Shown here piece by piece: positions 24,952-36,700 of a stretch of DNA of 64,000 nt; position 1 is the first letter of the stretch, and each line of letters opens with the position of its first letter. The translations under genes were made by a program, and so were the position numbers. The stretch lies in assembly GCF_030272615.1 (NCBI RefSeq), contig NC_081414.1:910785009-910849008 (forward strand), read 5' to 3'. Origin of the DNA: Cryptomeria japonica. Taxonomy: Eukaryota > Streptophyta > Pinopsida > Cupressales > Cupressaceae. The notes beneath the pieces are model-generated. The model was not told the origin of the DNA. It saw only the letters and a list, made by a program, of their open reading frames with translations, and searched no databases.

Positions 24952-26280
24952 TTTCATTTCATTATCCTGCCAACATCTTTCAGCATACCTTCATAGCCAT
25001 AGTCTATTGCAACTCATATTCTAAGGGTACCATCCAAAGTAGCGAGACGTTGAGGTCCTTCTTCCATCCCCTGTCATGCCTCCATTATCTTCCTTCTTGT
25101 GGCACCTTGGGCAAGTACCATGATGAAAACCTGGCAAACAGGCATCATGCATAATCCATTATCCTTTTGCACTTTACACTGGGGGCAAGTTTCATCCATG
25201 TACATCCATCTATTATCCTTCTTCCTCCATTATCCTTCATCCTCCATTATCCCTCATTCGCTCTATCTACATTCATATCCCTTTTCCACCTTTGATCTTG
25301 ACAAGGTTAAGGATCTTTACAGGTTTTGTATGTCCTATATATTGCACTTGATCCAGACCCTTTAGCTCCTATCCATTGCTTGCTTACATCATTCATTACT
25401 CCCTTTTGATCTTGCTTATCATATCTGCCTCCTATCCAAATCTATCCCTTGATCTTGATCAACACTATAGACAAAATGTAAAAACATGCTTTCCACAAAC
25501 CTCTTGACATGGCCACTTCTTTGGACCATATGGCTTCGTTACGCTATATCCTTGCTTTACATCGCTAAAATCATTGCTTTACATTGCTAAAATCCTTTCT
25601 TTACATTGCTATATCTAGACCCTGTGCTTGGATTAACGTTGTGAGATAGTCCTTGCAATCGTCCACCATCATTCGCTTATCCATTCATGTACTCAAAATC
25701 CCTTTTGCCTTGCTAGACATTGGGGGCATAACTGAGAAAATCATAAAAAGTTCCGCACAAACTCCTAAAAATAAGAAAATGTCTTGAACAAGCTCCTAAA
25801 AATCATAAAATATCCTGAACAAAATCCTAAAAATCCTAAAATGTCCTGAACAAAATCCTAAAAATAAAAAACTCATAAAATCAAAAAGTGAAAAAAAATC
25901 AAAGCAAGAAAGCATAGACTATCCATCAAACTAAATCAACCACAGACAAACTCTCAAGGTTTGCAATCAAACTTATCGCATGTCTTGTTAATCAATCTAT
26001 CAAACTCTATCAAACATCAACATGTCTTATACAAGAAAGGGTACACTCGAAATCAGACAGATTGGTCTTATACGGGGTACTTACTCTTTGAAACCAAACA
26101 TTCCTATCAATGATCAAATCAAAACAATGACATAGATCATTATGGTTGTTGGATTTTGTCCAGGTTGGTCTTATCTCTTGTACTGAAATGTTGCATCTTT
26201 GCTTTAGCTTGTACATAACTTTTAGTCATTTTTATGGCATCCTAGTTCTTTTGGAACCCTCATGGCTTGAAACCTATCAA
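24952..26280 (+). other. 3' part of Tat II, truncated
   Basis: Noncoding. It holds the altered GATGAAAACCTGGCAAACAGG motif (25,112), three copies of TTGCTTTACATYGCTAAAATC (about 25,550-25,610), and about four 30-bp TCCTAAAAATCATAAAATGTCCTG units (25,755-25,870). It also holds a block (26,185-26,275) shared with 555-645 of Tat I. Homology then stops abruptly near 26,281; the antisense gene and 3' LTR are missing. Confidence 0.55.
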
Positions 26281-27458
26281 TGGGGTAAGTGCAAGAAGTT
26301 GTGTCCACTTTTTGGCCAAAAAGTGGAAGTTTTTTCCCTTTTTTTTCAATTTTGTCCCATTTGACCTAAATATTTGAGGCACTTAAAGGATGATTCTTGA
26401 AACAATTCAGTAATAGAAAATGCAGTGCTCGAAGTCTACTTTCCAAATATGTAATTTTTTTCAATACCCAGATCCTAAAAAGGAGGTTTGAATAGGCATT
26501 AGTAAAACCTATAGTTTAAAAGTCACTTTTTAGGACCATACCATGCTCGTGTACGGCAAGCATAATTTGACCTAAATGAAAGTATTTTTCTTTATCCTTT
26601 TGGGAAAAGATATATAACTCACTCACCTTTGATGAGGATATTTTTTTGTAATTTTTTTCCATATATTTTTTTTTGTTATTTTTTAATTGGGCATAATCAC
26701 TGTTTTGAAAAATCTGCATGTACAACAAACATAATTTGACCTAAACTTAACATTTTTTAATTTTTTTTTTTAAACTGTATAGATTTGTCTGTAGTTTGAT
26801 GCTATATAATTTTTTTTCAAAAAACTTAAAGACAAAAAAGTTATTAAAATTTTTAAAAACCATGTTATTTCAAGTTTATGGATCTCTGTCATTAGAAATT
26901 ATTTTAAAATTAAAAATATTGATCCATTCTCTTAAAAAATTATATATTTGGAATCTAGACAATGTATACTATAATGGGTTTTTGTTGTTTAAATTTTTTT
27001 TGAAAATTAGGTGTTCAGATATATTTTTAAAGTCATTTTTTTGTATGAAGCTTGATTTGGGCTTGAAGTTGCAGGTCAAACCAGTTCCGAGCCTCAAGTT
27101 TGGCTTTTCGAACCATTTACCAAGCCTTATTCCGAACCTACAAGCGGGCCCCAAAAAAATCCTTTTACAAACGGGATCCCATGTTAAGAACGGGATCCCG
27201 TGTTGAAAACAGGATCCCATTATTTATTGCAAATTATTTATAAAAAAAAAAAGCAAATGAGATCTCGTTTTGTTTTACCATTAATTTTTTTTTTCGGAAT
27301 TGTATAAATATATGATCATTTAACATAATAAAACATGTCGATTCAAATGTGTGAGTTTTTACATGATATATTATGATCTAGTTGTCCTTTGGATGCTTTT
27401 TTATTGCAATTTTAGATCCATTTTTTTAAGGTGGCATTTATTGCATAAGTTTTTAGTC
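26281..27458 (+). other. Left flank of the transposase gene
   Basis: A new sequence type begins with GGGGTAAGTGCAAGAAGT at about 26,282. A perfect 20-bp palindrome follows at 26,306-26,325 (CACTTTTTGGCCAAAAAGTG). The rest is T-rich with GGGATCCCGTT/AACGGGATCCC words at 27,172-27,225. It is a candidate left end of a DNA transposon; no matching inverted terminus was found on the right. Confidence 0.4.
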
Positions 27459-30400
27459 ATGGGGTCTAAACAACGTCAGAAGAAGAAACAAAGGAGGAAA
27501 TTGACCGTCGAGGAAATTCAAGAAGAATGAGAGAAGGAGGCCAAACGTCAAAGGGATAGAAGAATGACGATTCAACAAATAAATAATCCTGATGCTTCTG
27601 GATCCACAACAATGGAAGAGACAAACATTCAAGATGATGCCTTAGGGGATCAGATGGATGTAGATGATGTAATTATGGATGATGATGATGTGAATGAAAC
27701 AATTATGAATAATATTCCAAGTACAACATCCTCAAATCCAGGTACATCTTCAAATCCTTCTCTACAAGACATGGATAATGTGATTATAGGTGATATTCAA
27801 ATTGATGATTTAGTAGAAGCTGGATATACCAATGTTGAGATTGATAGAATTGTCCATGAAAATGAAAACCTTCATGTTGGTAAAGATGAAATTCTTTTGA
27901 ATGTTGAAACTGAAAATCCTTTTGAAAATGGTGAAAATGAAAATCCTCCAATTGTTGAAGATCAGGGAAACTTTTTTATAAAACTTGAAAAAAATGTTTT
28001 GGATAATCTTCCTGGTAAGATTTCTTGGAGACAAATAAGAACATATGCCAAAAAAATATACAAAGAATTTTTTTATCGAAAAAACTTGCAATTCAATGTC
28101 AACTTATGATGCAATTGATGAGAATGTGGAAAATGAGAAAAGTGATGAAAAAAATAGGCATCTATGTGAAACCATAAAAAAAAGATGAATTTGTTAAGCA
28201 TGCTATGTCTACTGTTGCAACTGCCATTGAATCTATTAGTACAACGAGTCAATCTAAAGATAAGAATGTGGCGCGATGAGCTATAACAACTGCCATAGTG
28301 AATAAAGCAACCTTGAATAAAAGGATGGTAAGCAACATTAGTGGAATTTTAAAGATGCATCCTAAAACATTGGTTAGAGCAGCTAAAAGAAGAGAAAGTA
28401 TTGAAAGTGATCCAATCAACCAAAGTTGGAGTTTTAGTGGTAGACTTTACAGGTCAGATATGAAATTGAATATTGAAGTGAAATCTTTGGCTGAAAAGTT
28501 TTGGCATGATAATACAAGGGTATCATCTAATGCTAGAGATGTTCTAAAGTTGAGAGTGGGGTGTAAAATTTGTGACCCTCATCCAAAACACCTATTAGAC
28601 ACAACTCAAATTGAATTTTATAGAAAATTTTTGGATGAAGTTTTGTTACCTATAAATATCACTATAAGTCAAAGATCATTTGAAAAATGCAAGCCCTGGT
28701 ATGTGAAAATTAACAAGCAAAGAGTCTCTTGTTGTTGTAAAACGCACGTGAAATTTCATTACTATTATGATGTTTTTCAATACATACGTTGTGTTTTGCA
28801 TAGTAACATGCTTATCCAGGAATGTGGTATTGATATGCCACCTGAATCAATCAAAGAATTTGTAGCAAGTTTATTTTGTCAAAGAACTAATGGACAATTA
28901 TTTTATTTACATTCATGTATCTCTAGACAATGTTCTAGTTGTGGCAATTTTTCATCACTAGTAGAATGTATGCATGAGAGTAGTGAAAGTGATTTTGGAC
29001 AACAACTAGTGGATGTTAGAAGATTTAAGAATGTTGAGTATCCCTTAAAGGATGGGAAAACAGGAAAGCGTGTTGATTTAATCACAAAGAAGGTTAGTGT
29101 ACATGCATTCATGTCAGAATTTAAAAGTAAGATTGTACCAAAATATGTGATACACTCTCAACATGCTAGATGGCTTGATTCTCAATTTCGCACATGTAGA
29201 AATACATTTCCAGTTGGAAGTATACTATCAGTGGTGGAATTTGCAGAAAACTATACTCTTAAGCCACAAGAGGAAATTCAATCTCAATATTACAATTCCA
29301 CTCAAGTTGCTATTTTTGTTCATATTGTTTATAAACACGCAGATGATAGCACAGAGGATGATAGAAAAATCCTAAGGGAGTATCATTTCTATGTGAGTAA
29401 TAATAGGATGCACTCGTTAGAGTTTGTTCAATATTGTTTCAGCATATTTTATAGAAATATAAGAGAAAGAGGAATCCAGATGACATAACATCTTATATGG
29501 TCAGATAATTGTACTGGACAATTCAAGAATGCTCAAATGTTTTATTGGTTAAGCAGGGCTCACAAGGAATACAATATCCAACATATATGGAGTTTTTTAT
29601 CCAACATATATGGAGTTTTTTTTAAGCTGGACATGGTAAAGGAGAACATGATGGGGTTGGTGCATGTGTTAAAATAATTCTTGCTAGAGAGCAATTAAAA
29701 TTTGAAGATAATGTAAAATTTAAAGATGCACATGCAATTGTAGATTGGTGCAACACAACCTTATCTACTGGATCAAGTGTGAACTCTACAATTCAACGAT
29801 TCTTTTGGTTAGTTGAAGAGGAAAACATTGTGCCAAAACTTGATTGTGAGACAATTAGTAGATTGACAAAATAGCATTCATTTAAGAGTTCAAATGCAAG
29901 CACGTGGACTATATGGATAAGGGAACTTGCATGTTTTTGTCAGTTTTGTATTTCAGGTGATCCTGATGTATGTGAGAATACTGAATGGGTTGAAGATTGG
30001 ATCAAAGATCGTTGGCTCCTACTCAAGCACAAGATCGGATTAACACAATTGAAGATAATGATGAACTATTTGCATCAGATGATTATGATCGTGTTTCAGA
30101 CCTTGTACAGAAAGGTAATCATTTTTTATTATTTTGTTGGCCATTTAATAAAATTAGTTTCAAACTTTTTTATATTTAGTGTAAATTAAAAATGGCATTT
30201 TTTTAATTCTAAATTGTGATAATTTATTAATTTTTTGTTTGTCTAGGACATGTGTATGCCATTGTTGCACCTGAGGACAATGAAGAGGAAACAGAATATT
30301 GGTTGGCTCGATGTGTTGAGACTAAACACAAACTAGTTAATCCTCGAGAAGATGATGATGGTTTTCATTATCCGACTGGTTCAGTGGTAGTTGTTGGAAC

Positions 30401-30640
30401 TTGGCTAAGGAAATATTTGACAAGGAAGAATGATTTGCCTACTTTTGAAGATTATGAAACACATAAGAAGATAATACACTACTCACATTTGATTGTTGCA
30501 ATAAATATACAACTAGTGAGATATCGCGGCAGACCTAGTAATAAAAAGTTAAAAAGTTGTGGACAATTTCTATGGAAGATCATGAGACAATTATAGATGC
30601 TTTGGAAAAAAGAGAGGATGCAGATGGTACAATGGAATAA
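27459..30640 (+). pseudogene. DDE-like transposase gene of unassigned superfamily, decayed, one intron
   Basis: ATG 27,459 opens a basic start (MGSKQRQKKKQRRKL), a TGA at 27,528-27,530, then an acidic linker (27,600-27,990). A frameshift near 28,110 leads to a long open stretch (28,298-29,488). It has Cys-rich clusters (CKICDPHPKHLLD; SCCCKTHVKFHYYYD; CISRQCSSCGNF), then VVEFAENYTLKPQEEIQSQY, HFYVSNNRMHSLEFVQYCF and, after TAA 29,486, HLIWSDNCTGQFKNAQMFYW. The block GHGKGEHDGVGACVK follows at about 29,632-29,676. Acidic positions in AENY, WSDN and the HGKG--D block are candidate catalytic residues. A GT-AG intron at 30,115-30,246 joins LVQKG to HVYAIVAPEDNEEETEYWLA, and the protein ends EDADGTME at 30,638-30,640. 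Similar SHGKG--DG-G proteins occur in animals and lower plants as I recall; I cannot name the superfamily. Confidence 0.65.
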
Positions 30641-30770
30641 GTATTTAAATAAAGAGGTATGTATACATGTTAAATGTATGTATGTATGTATATATTGTGT
30701 ACATGTATAATTTCTTTTTATTACATACCATTTGATCGTGTAGATGGTTTAAATACTATTGTTTGATATA
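30583..30770 (+). repeat. Block X: transposase 3' end, duplicated at 38,644
   Basis: Starting at GAGACAATTATAGATGC it covers the last 19 codons of the transposase, the stop and about 130 bp of 3' flank. It is nearly identical to 38,644-38,817. A shorter word ATGGAATAAGTATTTAA recurs a third time at about 30,821. Confidence 0.85.
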
Positions 30771-30959
30771 TATAGGTCCATTCCCTTATTGAGAGCTCTT
30801 ACACAATTGTGTTACATGTAATGGAATAAGTATTTAATATATAGAGGTACGTATACTTTTTTAAAAATTATGTATGTCTTTTGAAATGATTTAAATTGAT
30901 ATTATAAATTGTTTTTTAAATATATATACCTATTTTCATAATTCATTTAAAATGTGAAC

Positions 30960-31214
30960 TTGACTATTTTGCACTTCCATCTAGATTCTAATTTTTTTTG
31001 TCCTTATTATTTTGATCCCCTTAAGCCACATGTCCCAATTGTACACCCATCCCCTTAATCTGAGTCATGTCCTAATCAATTAATTTCCCCTTAAGCTGAG
31101 CCATGTCCTAATCAATTAATTTCCCCTAAAGCCATGTCCTATAATTTACTTCAAATGATCCTGTTTTAAGCCACATGTCCTATTTCTAGTTTTATCCCCT
31201 TAAGCCACATGTCC
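30960..31214 (+). repeat. CCCCTTAAGCC array, left part
   Basis: Irregular units built from GATCCCCTTAAGCCACATGTCC, CCTAATCAATTAATTTCCCC and CCTATAATTTACTTCAAATG-type words. The copia element is inserted here at TGTCC; the array resumes at 38,372. Confidence 0.8.
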
Positions 31215-31730
31215 TGTTAGAATATTTAATCTTTACTTAGCTTAGGTTTATTTTTATTTAGTTTAGGATATTCCTTTGGAATTCCTACATGTAATTTGTC
31301 CTCTAGTACATGTGTGAGGACAAGTCATTTCTTTTATTTTCCTTTATTAAAGGAATATTAGATTTCCTCCATAAGAGGATGTGGACACATGGCACACACA
31401 TTTTATGAATGGTGGCATTCATAGATTTGGGAGTTACTTTGTAACTCCTCTCCTCATCTCTATTTAAGAGATGTCTCCTCTCTCATTTCTTCTTAATGAC
31501 AATATTGTAAAGAGATTCTTGCTCTCTCTCTCTCTCTCATTTTTAGGCATTGCCTCATTCATAATATCACAAGGGGTTTTTCTTTGCTTTTCCCCTTTCA
31601 AAAGTTCTTGTGCCTCCTTCTTCACATTTGGGTGATGCTCCAAGGTTATTGCTTTTCTCTTGGTAACAATTACTTCATCATAAACTTTCTTGGATTAATT
31701 TTCCTTTCCTTGCTCTTTTATTTCCTTTCA
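31215..31730 (+). repeat. 5' LTR of the young copia element
   Basis: TGTTAGAATATTT to TTTCCTTTCA, with TG/CA ends. A weak TATA-like CTATTTAAG at about 31,460-31,468 is followed by CT-rich sequence and a CT microsatellite. It is about 99.6 percent identical to the 3' LTR apart from the CT length. Confidence 0.96.
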
Positions 31731-31748
31731 TGGTATCAGAGCAGGTTT
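31731..31748 (+). other. Primer-binding site, initiator-Met tRNA type
   Basis: TGGTATCAGAGCAGGTTT directly follows the LTR. The first 12 bases are the classic complement of plant initiator tRNA-Met used by copia elements. Confidence 0.93.
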
Positions 31749-31962
31749 CTAATCCTTATTTTAAGTTGACATTGATGAAGGTTACCATTTTGTGGAGTTC
31801 ACCTTGTTGGAGGCATTCTTGAGAGGAGAAGAAGTTCTTTTTCTAATATTTTCTATTGTGCAGGTTTTGGTTTCAGATTTTTAACTTTTTTTTCAAACTT
31901 GTTAACAAGTTTGCCTGCAGGTTTAATCTCCTATTCTAGTTAGTTTTTATTAAAAAAAGGTC

Positions 31963-32119
31963 TTTGGAAGGCTTGCCGCCAAAGTTCCTCCTTTCTAGTT
32001 TAAATTTGTGTCTTTGGAAGGCTTGCCGCCAAAGTTTCTATTTTTTTTAGTGTGCATAGTTTGGAAGGTTTACCGCCAAACTCAGTCTCCTTAATCTATT
32101 TGGTCGGCTTGCCGCCAAA
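31963..32119 (+). ncRNA. Four-copy 21-nt hairpin array in the copia leader
   Basis: Copies lie at 31,963-31,983, 32,013-32,033, 32,060-32,080 and 32,099-32,119. Each has outer arms TTTGG and CCAAA, inner arms GGC and GCC and a TT loop. Copy 3 changes the inner arms to GGT and ACC, which keeps the pairing; copy 4 changes only unpaired bases. The array sits 230 nt after the primer site, where retroelement packaging or dimerisation signals are found. It is an RNA element within the genomic transcript, not a separate gene. Confidence 0.7.
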
Positions 32120-32559
32120 ACTAATTTATTATTAAATTTCATTTCTGATTCACTTGCAGATTTTAACTTTTTTCTTGCTTACAACTATTCTGATTCAATT
32201 TGTTTGAATCTGCCATTCAGTCCTAACATCTTTATTTGCAGGTGTTATTGATAAATAAAAAGGGTTTATATTGTAAGAATAACTGATTGTAGCAAACTAT
32301 TATAATTTCTCTTTAAGGCAGATATAATTTATTCTTTATCATTTTATTTCAAACCTTCTTTGTATTTAAGCATTTTGAAAATTTAAAATCTAAAATCATT
32401 TTCAAAGTACCTATAAACGATCCCTAACTAGCAATTATTCTTAACATTATAGAGACTCTCTGTGCTCTCTCCTCATTACATCTTTGCCCATTTTTTAGTG
32501 CAGCTGTAGCGTAGCTAATTACTGAAATTTGTGAGGTAAAAGATTTTTTTATTTAAGGG

Positions 32560-33045
32560 TATCCCTCAGATAGAATTAAATAATTTAAAATAGATTTACA
32601 GATTACATTCAATAGAAGCAATGCATAAAATTGATCCAAACTACCACCTCAGCCCCTTATAAACCCATTTTGAATTCAACGTCACTTGGAAATGCCTTTG
32701 GCGTAAGTGGCTCACTCACTGCAAGGAGATAATTGCAGAGACCCGTAAAAACAATAGAATCTGTTTCAATTGATTTAAATTTTATAAGAGCGGCAGGAAC
32801 GAGATCCTGATCCTCAAGAGTCGGTATTTTCTCGCCCGATTTTGCATAACAAGGAATTGTACAACTCTTAGGTACAGCTGGTCCCAATAGCTCAAAATCC
32901 AGACTTGAATCTTTTAAAGTTGATCTTGCAAACTCATATAACACATTGGCTGGCTCTGATGAATGGAAAACACCTTGTAGTATTACTCCATCTGGGAACT
33001 GGATTCGAATAACAGTAGCTTTATATCTCTTTCGTGCAGTTTTTA
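32560..33045 (-). pseudogene. Captured antisense fragment of a plant UBX-domain gene
   Basis: On the minus strand an uninterrupted frame runs from about 33,040 to the stop at 32,657-32,659. It encodes YKATVIRIQFPDGVILQGVF, then LYEFARSTLKDSSLDFELLG, then TLEDQDLVPAALIKFK and DSIVFTGLCNYLLAVSEPL. This is the beta-grasp UBX fold of plant UBX-domain (PUX1/ASPSCR1-like) proteins, whose family members act as Cdc48/p97 adaptors. About 100 bp of what looks like 3' UTR follows and ends in AAATAAAAAAA at about 32,548-32,560, near the capture boundary. Only the C-terminal domain is present. It lies inside the leader of the young copia element, opposite to its transcription, so it is probably host mRNA captured during reverse transcription. 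Confidence 0.7.
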
Positions 33046-33710
33046 TCTACTTTTCCCTGCGTTTTGTATTAACTCTCAAACCTGCATTTTGTATTAACTC
33101 TCAAACCTGCGTTTTGTATTCATTCTTGTCATTCAACGTCTCTGCACTGTAGATTCTCTGCAAAATAACGTCTCTATACTGTAGATTCTTTGCAGTCTAT
33201 GTATCGTTGCTTCTGTTTGCAGTCTGTTCTCAGTCTGTGTCCCAATCATTCTTTGTGAAACGATTCTCCATCATTAAATAACGTTTCTGCATTTATAATA
33301 TCAGTTTTGTTGGTTTTAAAAAAAAAATTACATTTCACCACATATAAGGCTTAAACGATTAAGTTTTAATATATAGTAAGTTTAAAAAGTTTAAAAGATT
33401 CAAAAATTTATTAAGTTTTAATATATAGTAAGTTTCAAAGTGTGAATCAAAGTTTTACAAAAGAAGTTTTTTTTTAAAAAAAAACAATTTTATTTTGTTA
33501 AATGAAAATAGTTTTAAATATTTTTTTTATTTAAATAAAATTAAAGTTTTTTAATAAAATTTTATACTTCCATAAATCAGTTTTTTTTTAAAAAAGGTTA
33601 TTATTTGAAATTTGCTTAGTTTAATCAAGGAGGTTAAAAAAAAATTTATTTCTATCCAAGAGGGCATTTTTTTTCAATATTAAGCATAATTTGTTCATTA
33701 TTTTGCTATC
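33046..33710 (+). other. Rest of copia leader, short repeats
   Basis: About three copies of CTGCGTTTTGTATTAACTCT (33,056-33,125) and two copies of AACGTCTCTRYACTGTAGATTC (33,138-33,195) are followed by T- and A-rich sequence up to the gag start. No gene is seen. Confidence 0.6.
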
Positions 33711-36700
33711 ATGTCTACATTAATTCCAGAAATTAAATTAAATAGTTCCAATTATCATTCATGGAAAACACATATCTCGTTTATTTTTCGTTTCAAACAC
33801 CTTTTGGATGTTGCGACTGATAAAACATTTGAACCTGCTACATCTGCTCCTCAAGCCGACCTAGATAGATGGAAGGCTCAAAATGAGGAAGCACTTGGTT
33901 TAATTGGTATTTCAACGGTTCCTAATTTGTATGTTTTAATTGGAAATTGTACAAAAGCGCATGAAGCTTGGGAAATTTTAAAAACAACTTATGATAGCTC
34001 AAATGAATCCCGAAAAATTCAACTTCAAGATCAACTTGAAGATCTAAGGTATACGGATTTTAAAACTATGGATGAATTCTTATTAAAGTTTGATTCTGTT
34101 AATGGTCAATTAACTGGTTTAGGAGTTACTCTAGCTGATTTACGTTTAATTCATCTTATTCTTAAAAAATGTCTTCCTCGTCAATTTCAACAATTTATTA
34201 CGAATATTCATGCTCAACTTGCTATTCCTAGCTTAGCTACTCAATTAACATATGATATTTTTCATAATTTATTATGTCAAGAGGAAGCTAAATTAATTCA
34301 ATTTGGTACTCTTAAAAATAGTGAACATGCTTTTATGTCTAAAAATCAAAATCATAATAATAACTTTAGATCCAATAATAATAAACATAATCATAATCAT
34401 AATAATAATCATAATAATAATCACAAATCTTCTAATTATCAATCTCATTCTAAATCCTATCATAACAATTCTCATAATAATAATCATAATAATACGTACA
34501 ATAATCAAAGGAATAATTCTCAAACAAGACCCCATTGCACATATTGTGGGAAAGATGGACATATTACTAATAATTGTTTTAAGAAACAAAATGGTAAAAA
34601 GCCCATGAATCAAAATAATCAAAATAATCAACATAAACCTCATTATAAGAAAGGTAATAATAATGGTAATTCATCACGTCATGCATTTACATGTACTTAT
34701 AATGTTTCTCAACCACTTGAGTGGATTATTGATTCTGGTGCATCTCAACATGTTACTTCTCATAAAGAATGTTTTGACTCTTTGCATCCCGATACTTCTA
34801 ATATTCCTGTTCAATTAGCTAATAATCATAGTTGTAAAGTTGAAGCTATTGGTGATGTGAATGTTCCCAATGGGAAATTACATGATGTTCTTTATGTTCC
34901 TGAATTAAAATCAAATTTGATTTCAGTTCCTAAACTTTGTCAAGATTATAAGATTAACTTTTATAGGGGCATATGTTATATCATTGATCCAAACACTAAT
35001 CATGTTATTGCTACTGCTAAAATGGATAGTGATAACTTATTCAAGTTCTATGAATTTGCTCCTCCAAAGTATTCTTTGCTTACTACTGTTGATTTTACTA
35101 TATGGCATGAAAGACTTGGCCATCTCAATTCTGATTATATTTCATTGATGCAAAAAGCAAATATGGTTGATGGATTGCCTAGTATTGTTCCTTCTCAAAT
35201 TGTTTGCAATGGTTGCATGAGTGGTAAGATGCATAGGGAACCCTTTCCTCATGGTCAATCTTGGAGGGCATATACTAAATTGCATCTAGTTCATAGTGAT
35301 CTCTTGGGTCCCATGGAGAATCCCTCCATCCAAGGTTCAAGGTATGCACTTACCTTTGTTGATGATTTTTCAAGGAGAACATGGATATATTTCCTTCATA
35401 GTAAGGATCAAGTGCTTGATGTGTTTATTGAATTTCATATGTTTGTAGAAAGGCAATCTGGTTCTAAAATTAAGATTCTTCGTACTGACAATGGAAGAGA
35501 ATATGTCAATAATGCATTTAATGCTTATTTGAAATCTTTTGGAATTAAACATGAGCTTACCGTTCCTTATACACCACAACAAAATGGTGTGGCAGAACGG
35601 AAGCATAGGACAATTGTTGAAATGGCTAGATGTTTATTGCATGCTAAAAATATGGATTACAAGTTTTGGGCTGAAGCTATGGCTTGTGCAACTTATTTAA
35701 TTAATAGAACACCTACCAAAGCCTTAAAGGATAAAACTCCTGAAGAAGCTTGGTCTGGTAGAAAGCCTAATTTGCAGAATTTAAGAATTTTTGGTTCCAT
35801 AGCTTATGTTCACAAACCTAAGGAGAAAAGAAAAAAATTAGATTCTAAATCTTCTCCTTTTATTTTTGTTGGTTATGATAAAAATACCAAAGGTTATAGA
35901 GTTTACAATCCTATTACTAACAAGGTAAAAGTTGCAAGAGATGTTTGTATTGTAGAAAAGGGCATTCATGATTGTTCTAAAGTGGAGGATGATGAACTTG
36001 GTCAAACCAAAGTTGTGCTTGTGGAGGACCAACCTCCTTCTCTTAACCCTACTCCTAATGCATCTCTTTCTATTCCTTCTAGTGATAGTGATGATGATAA
36101 TAATAACTCTACTCCTCATGACTCTTCTTCTAGTGATGAATCCATTACTTCTAAAAGAAGACCTAAATGGTTTAAATCTTTAATTCAAGATAGTGATGAA
36201 TACTTAGCTAGAACGGATAAACTTCAAGCTAGGAGAGTTAATTATTGTAATTATGCTTTAATGACTACTATTATGAATTCTAATGATCCTAAAACATTTG
36301 ATCAAGCTAAAAATCAACCGCATTGGCAAAAAGCAATGAAGGAAGAATATGATACTTTAACTTCTAACCAAACTTGGGATTTAGTTCCCTTGCCTCATGG
36401 TAAAAATCTTGTTTCTTGCAAGTGGCTTTATAAAACTAAATTGAATGCTAATAATCAAGTTAGTAAATTTAAAGCTAGATTAGTTGCTAGAGGTTTTTCT
36501 CAAATTGAAGGCTTAGATTATACAGAAACTTTTGCTCCTGTTGCTAAAATGCCTACAATTAAACTTGTGCTTGCTTTAGCTTCTAGAATGAATTGGCCTA
36601 TTCACCAAATGGATGTTAAAAGTGCTTTTCTTAATGGTGATTTACATGAGGAAATTTATATGTCTCAACCTCCTGGTTTTATTAAAGAAGGTAATGCACA

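Noticed and set aside
34293-34643. Ile- and Met-rich frames inside copia gag
   Set aside because: Shadow frames of the Asn/His-rich AAT/CAT linker in the real polyprotein frame.
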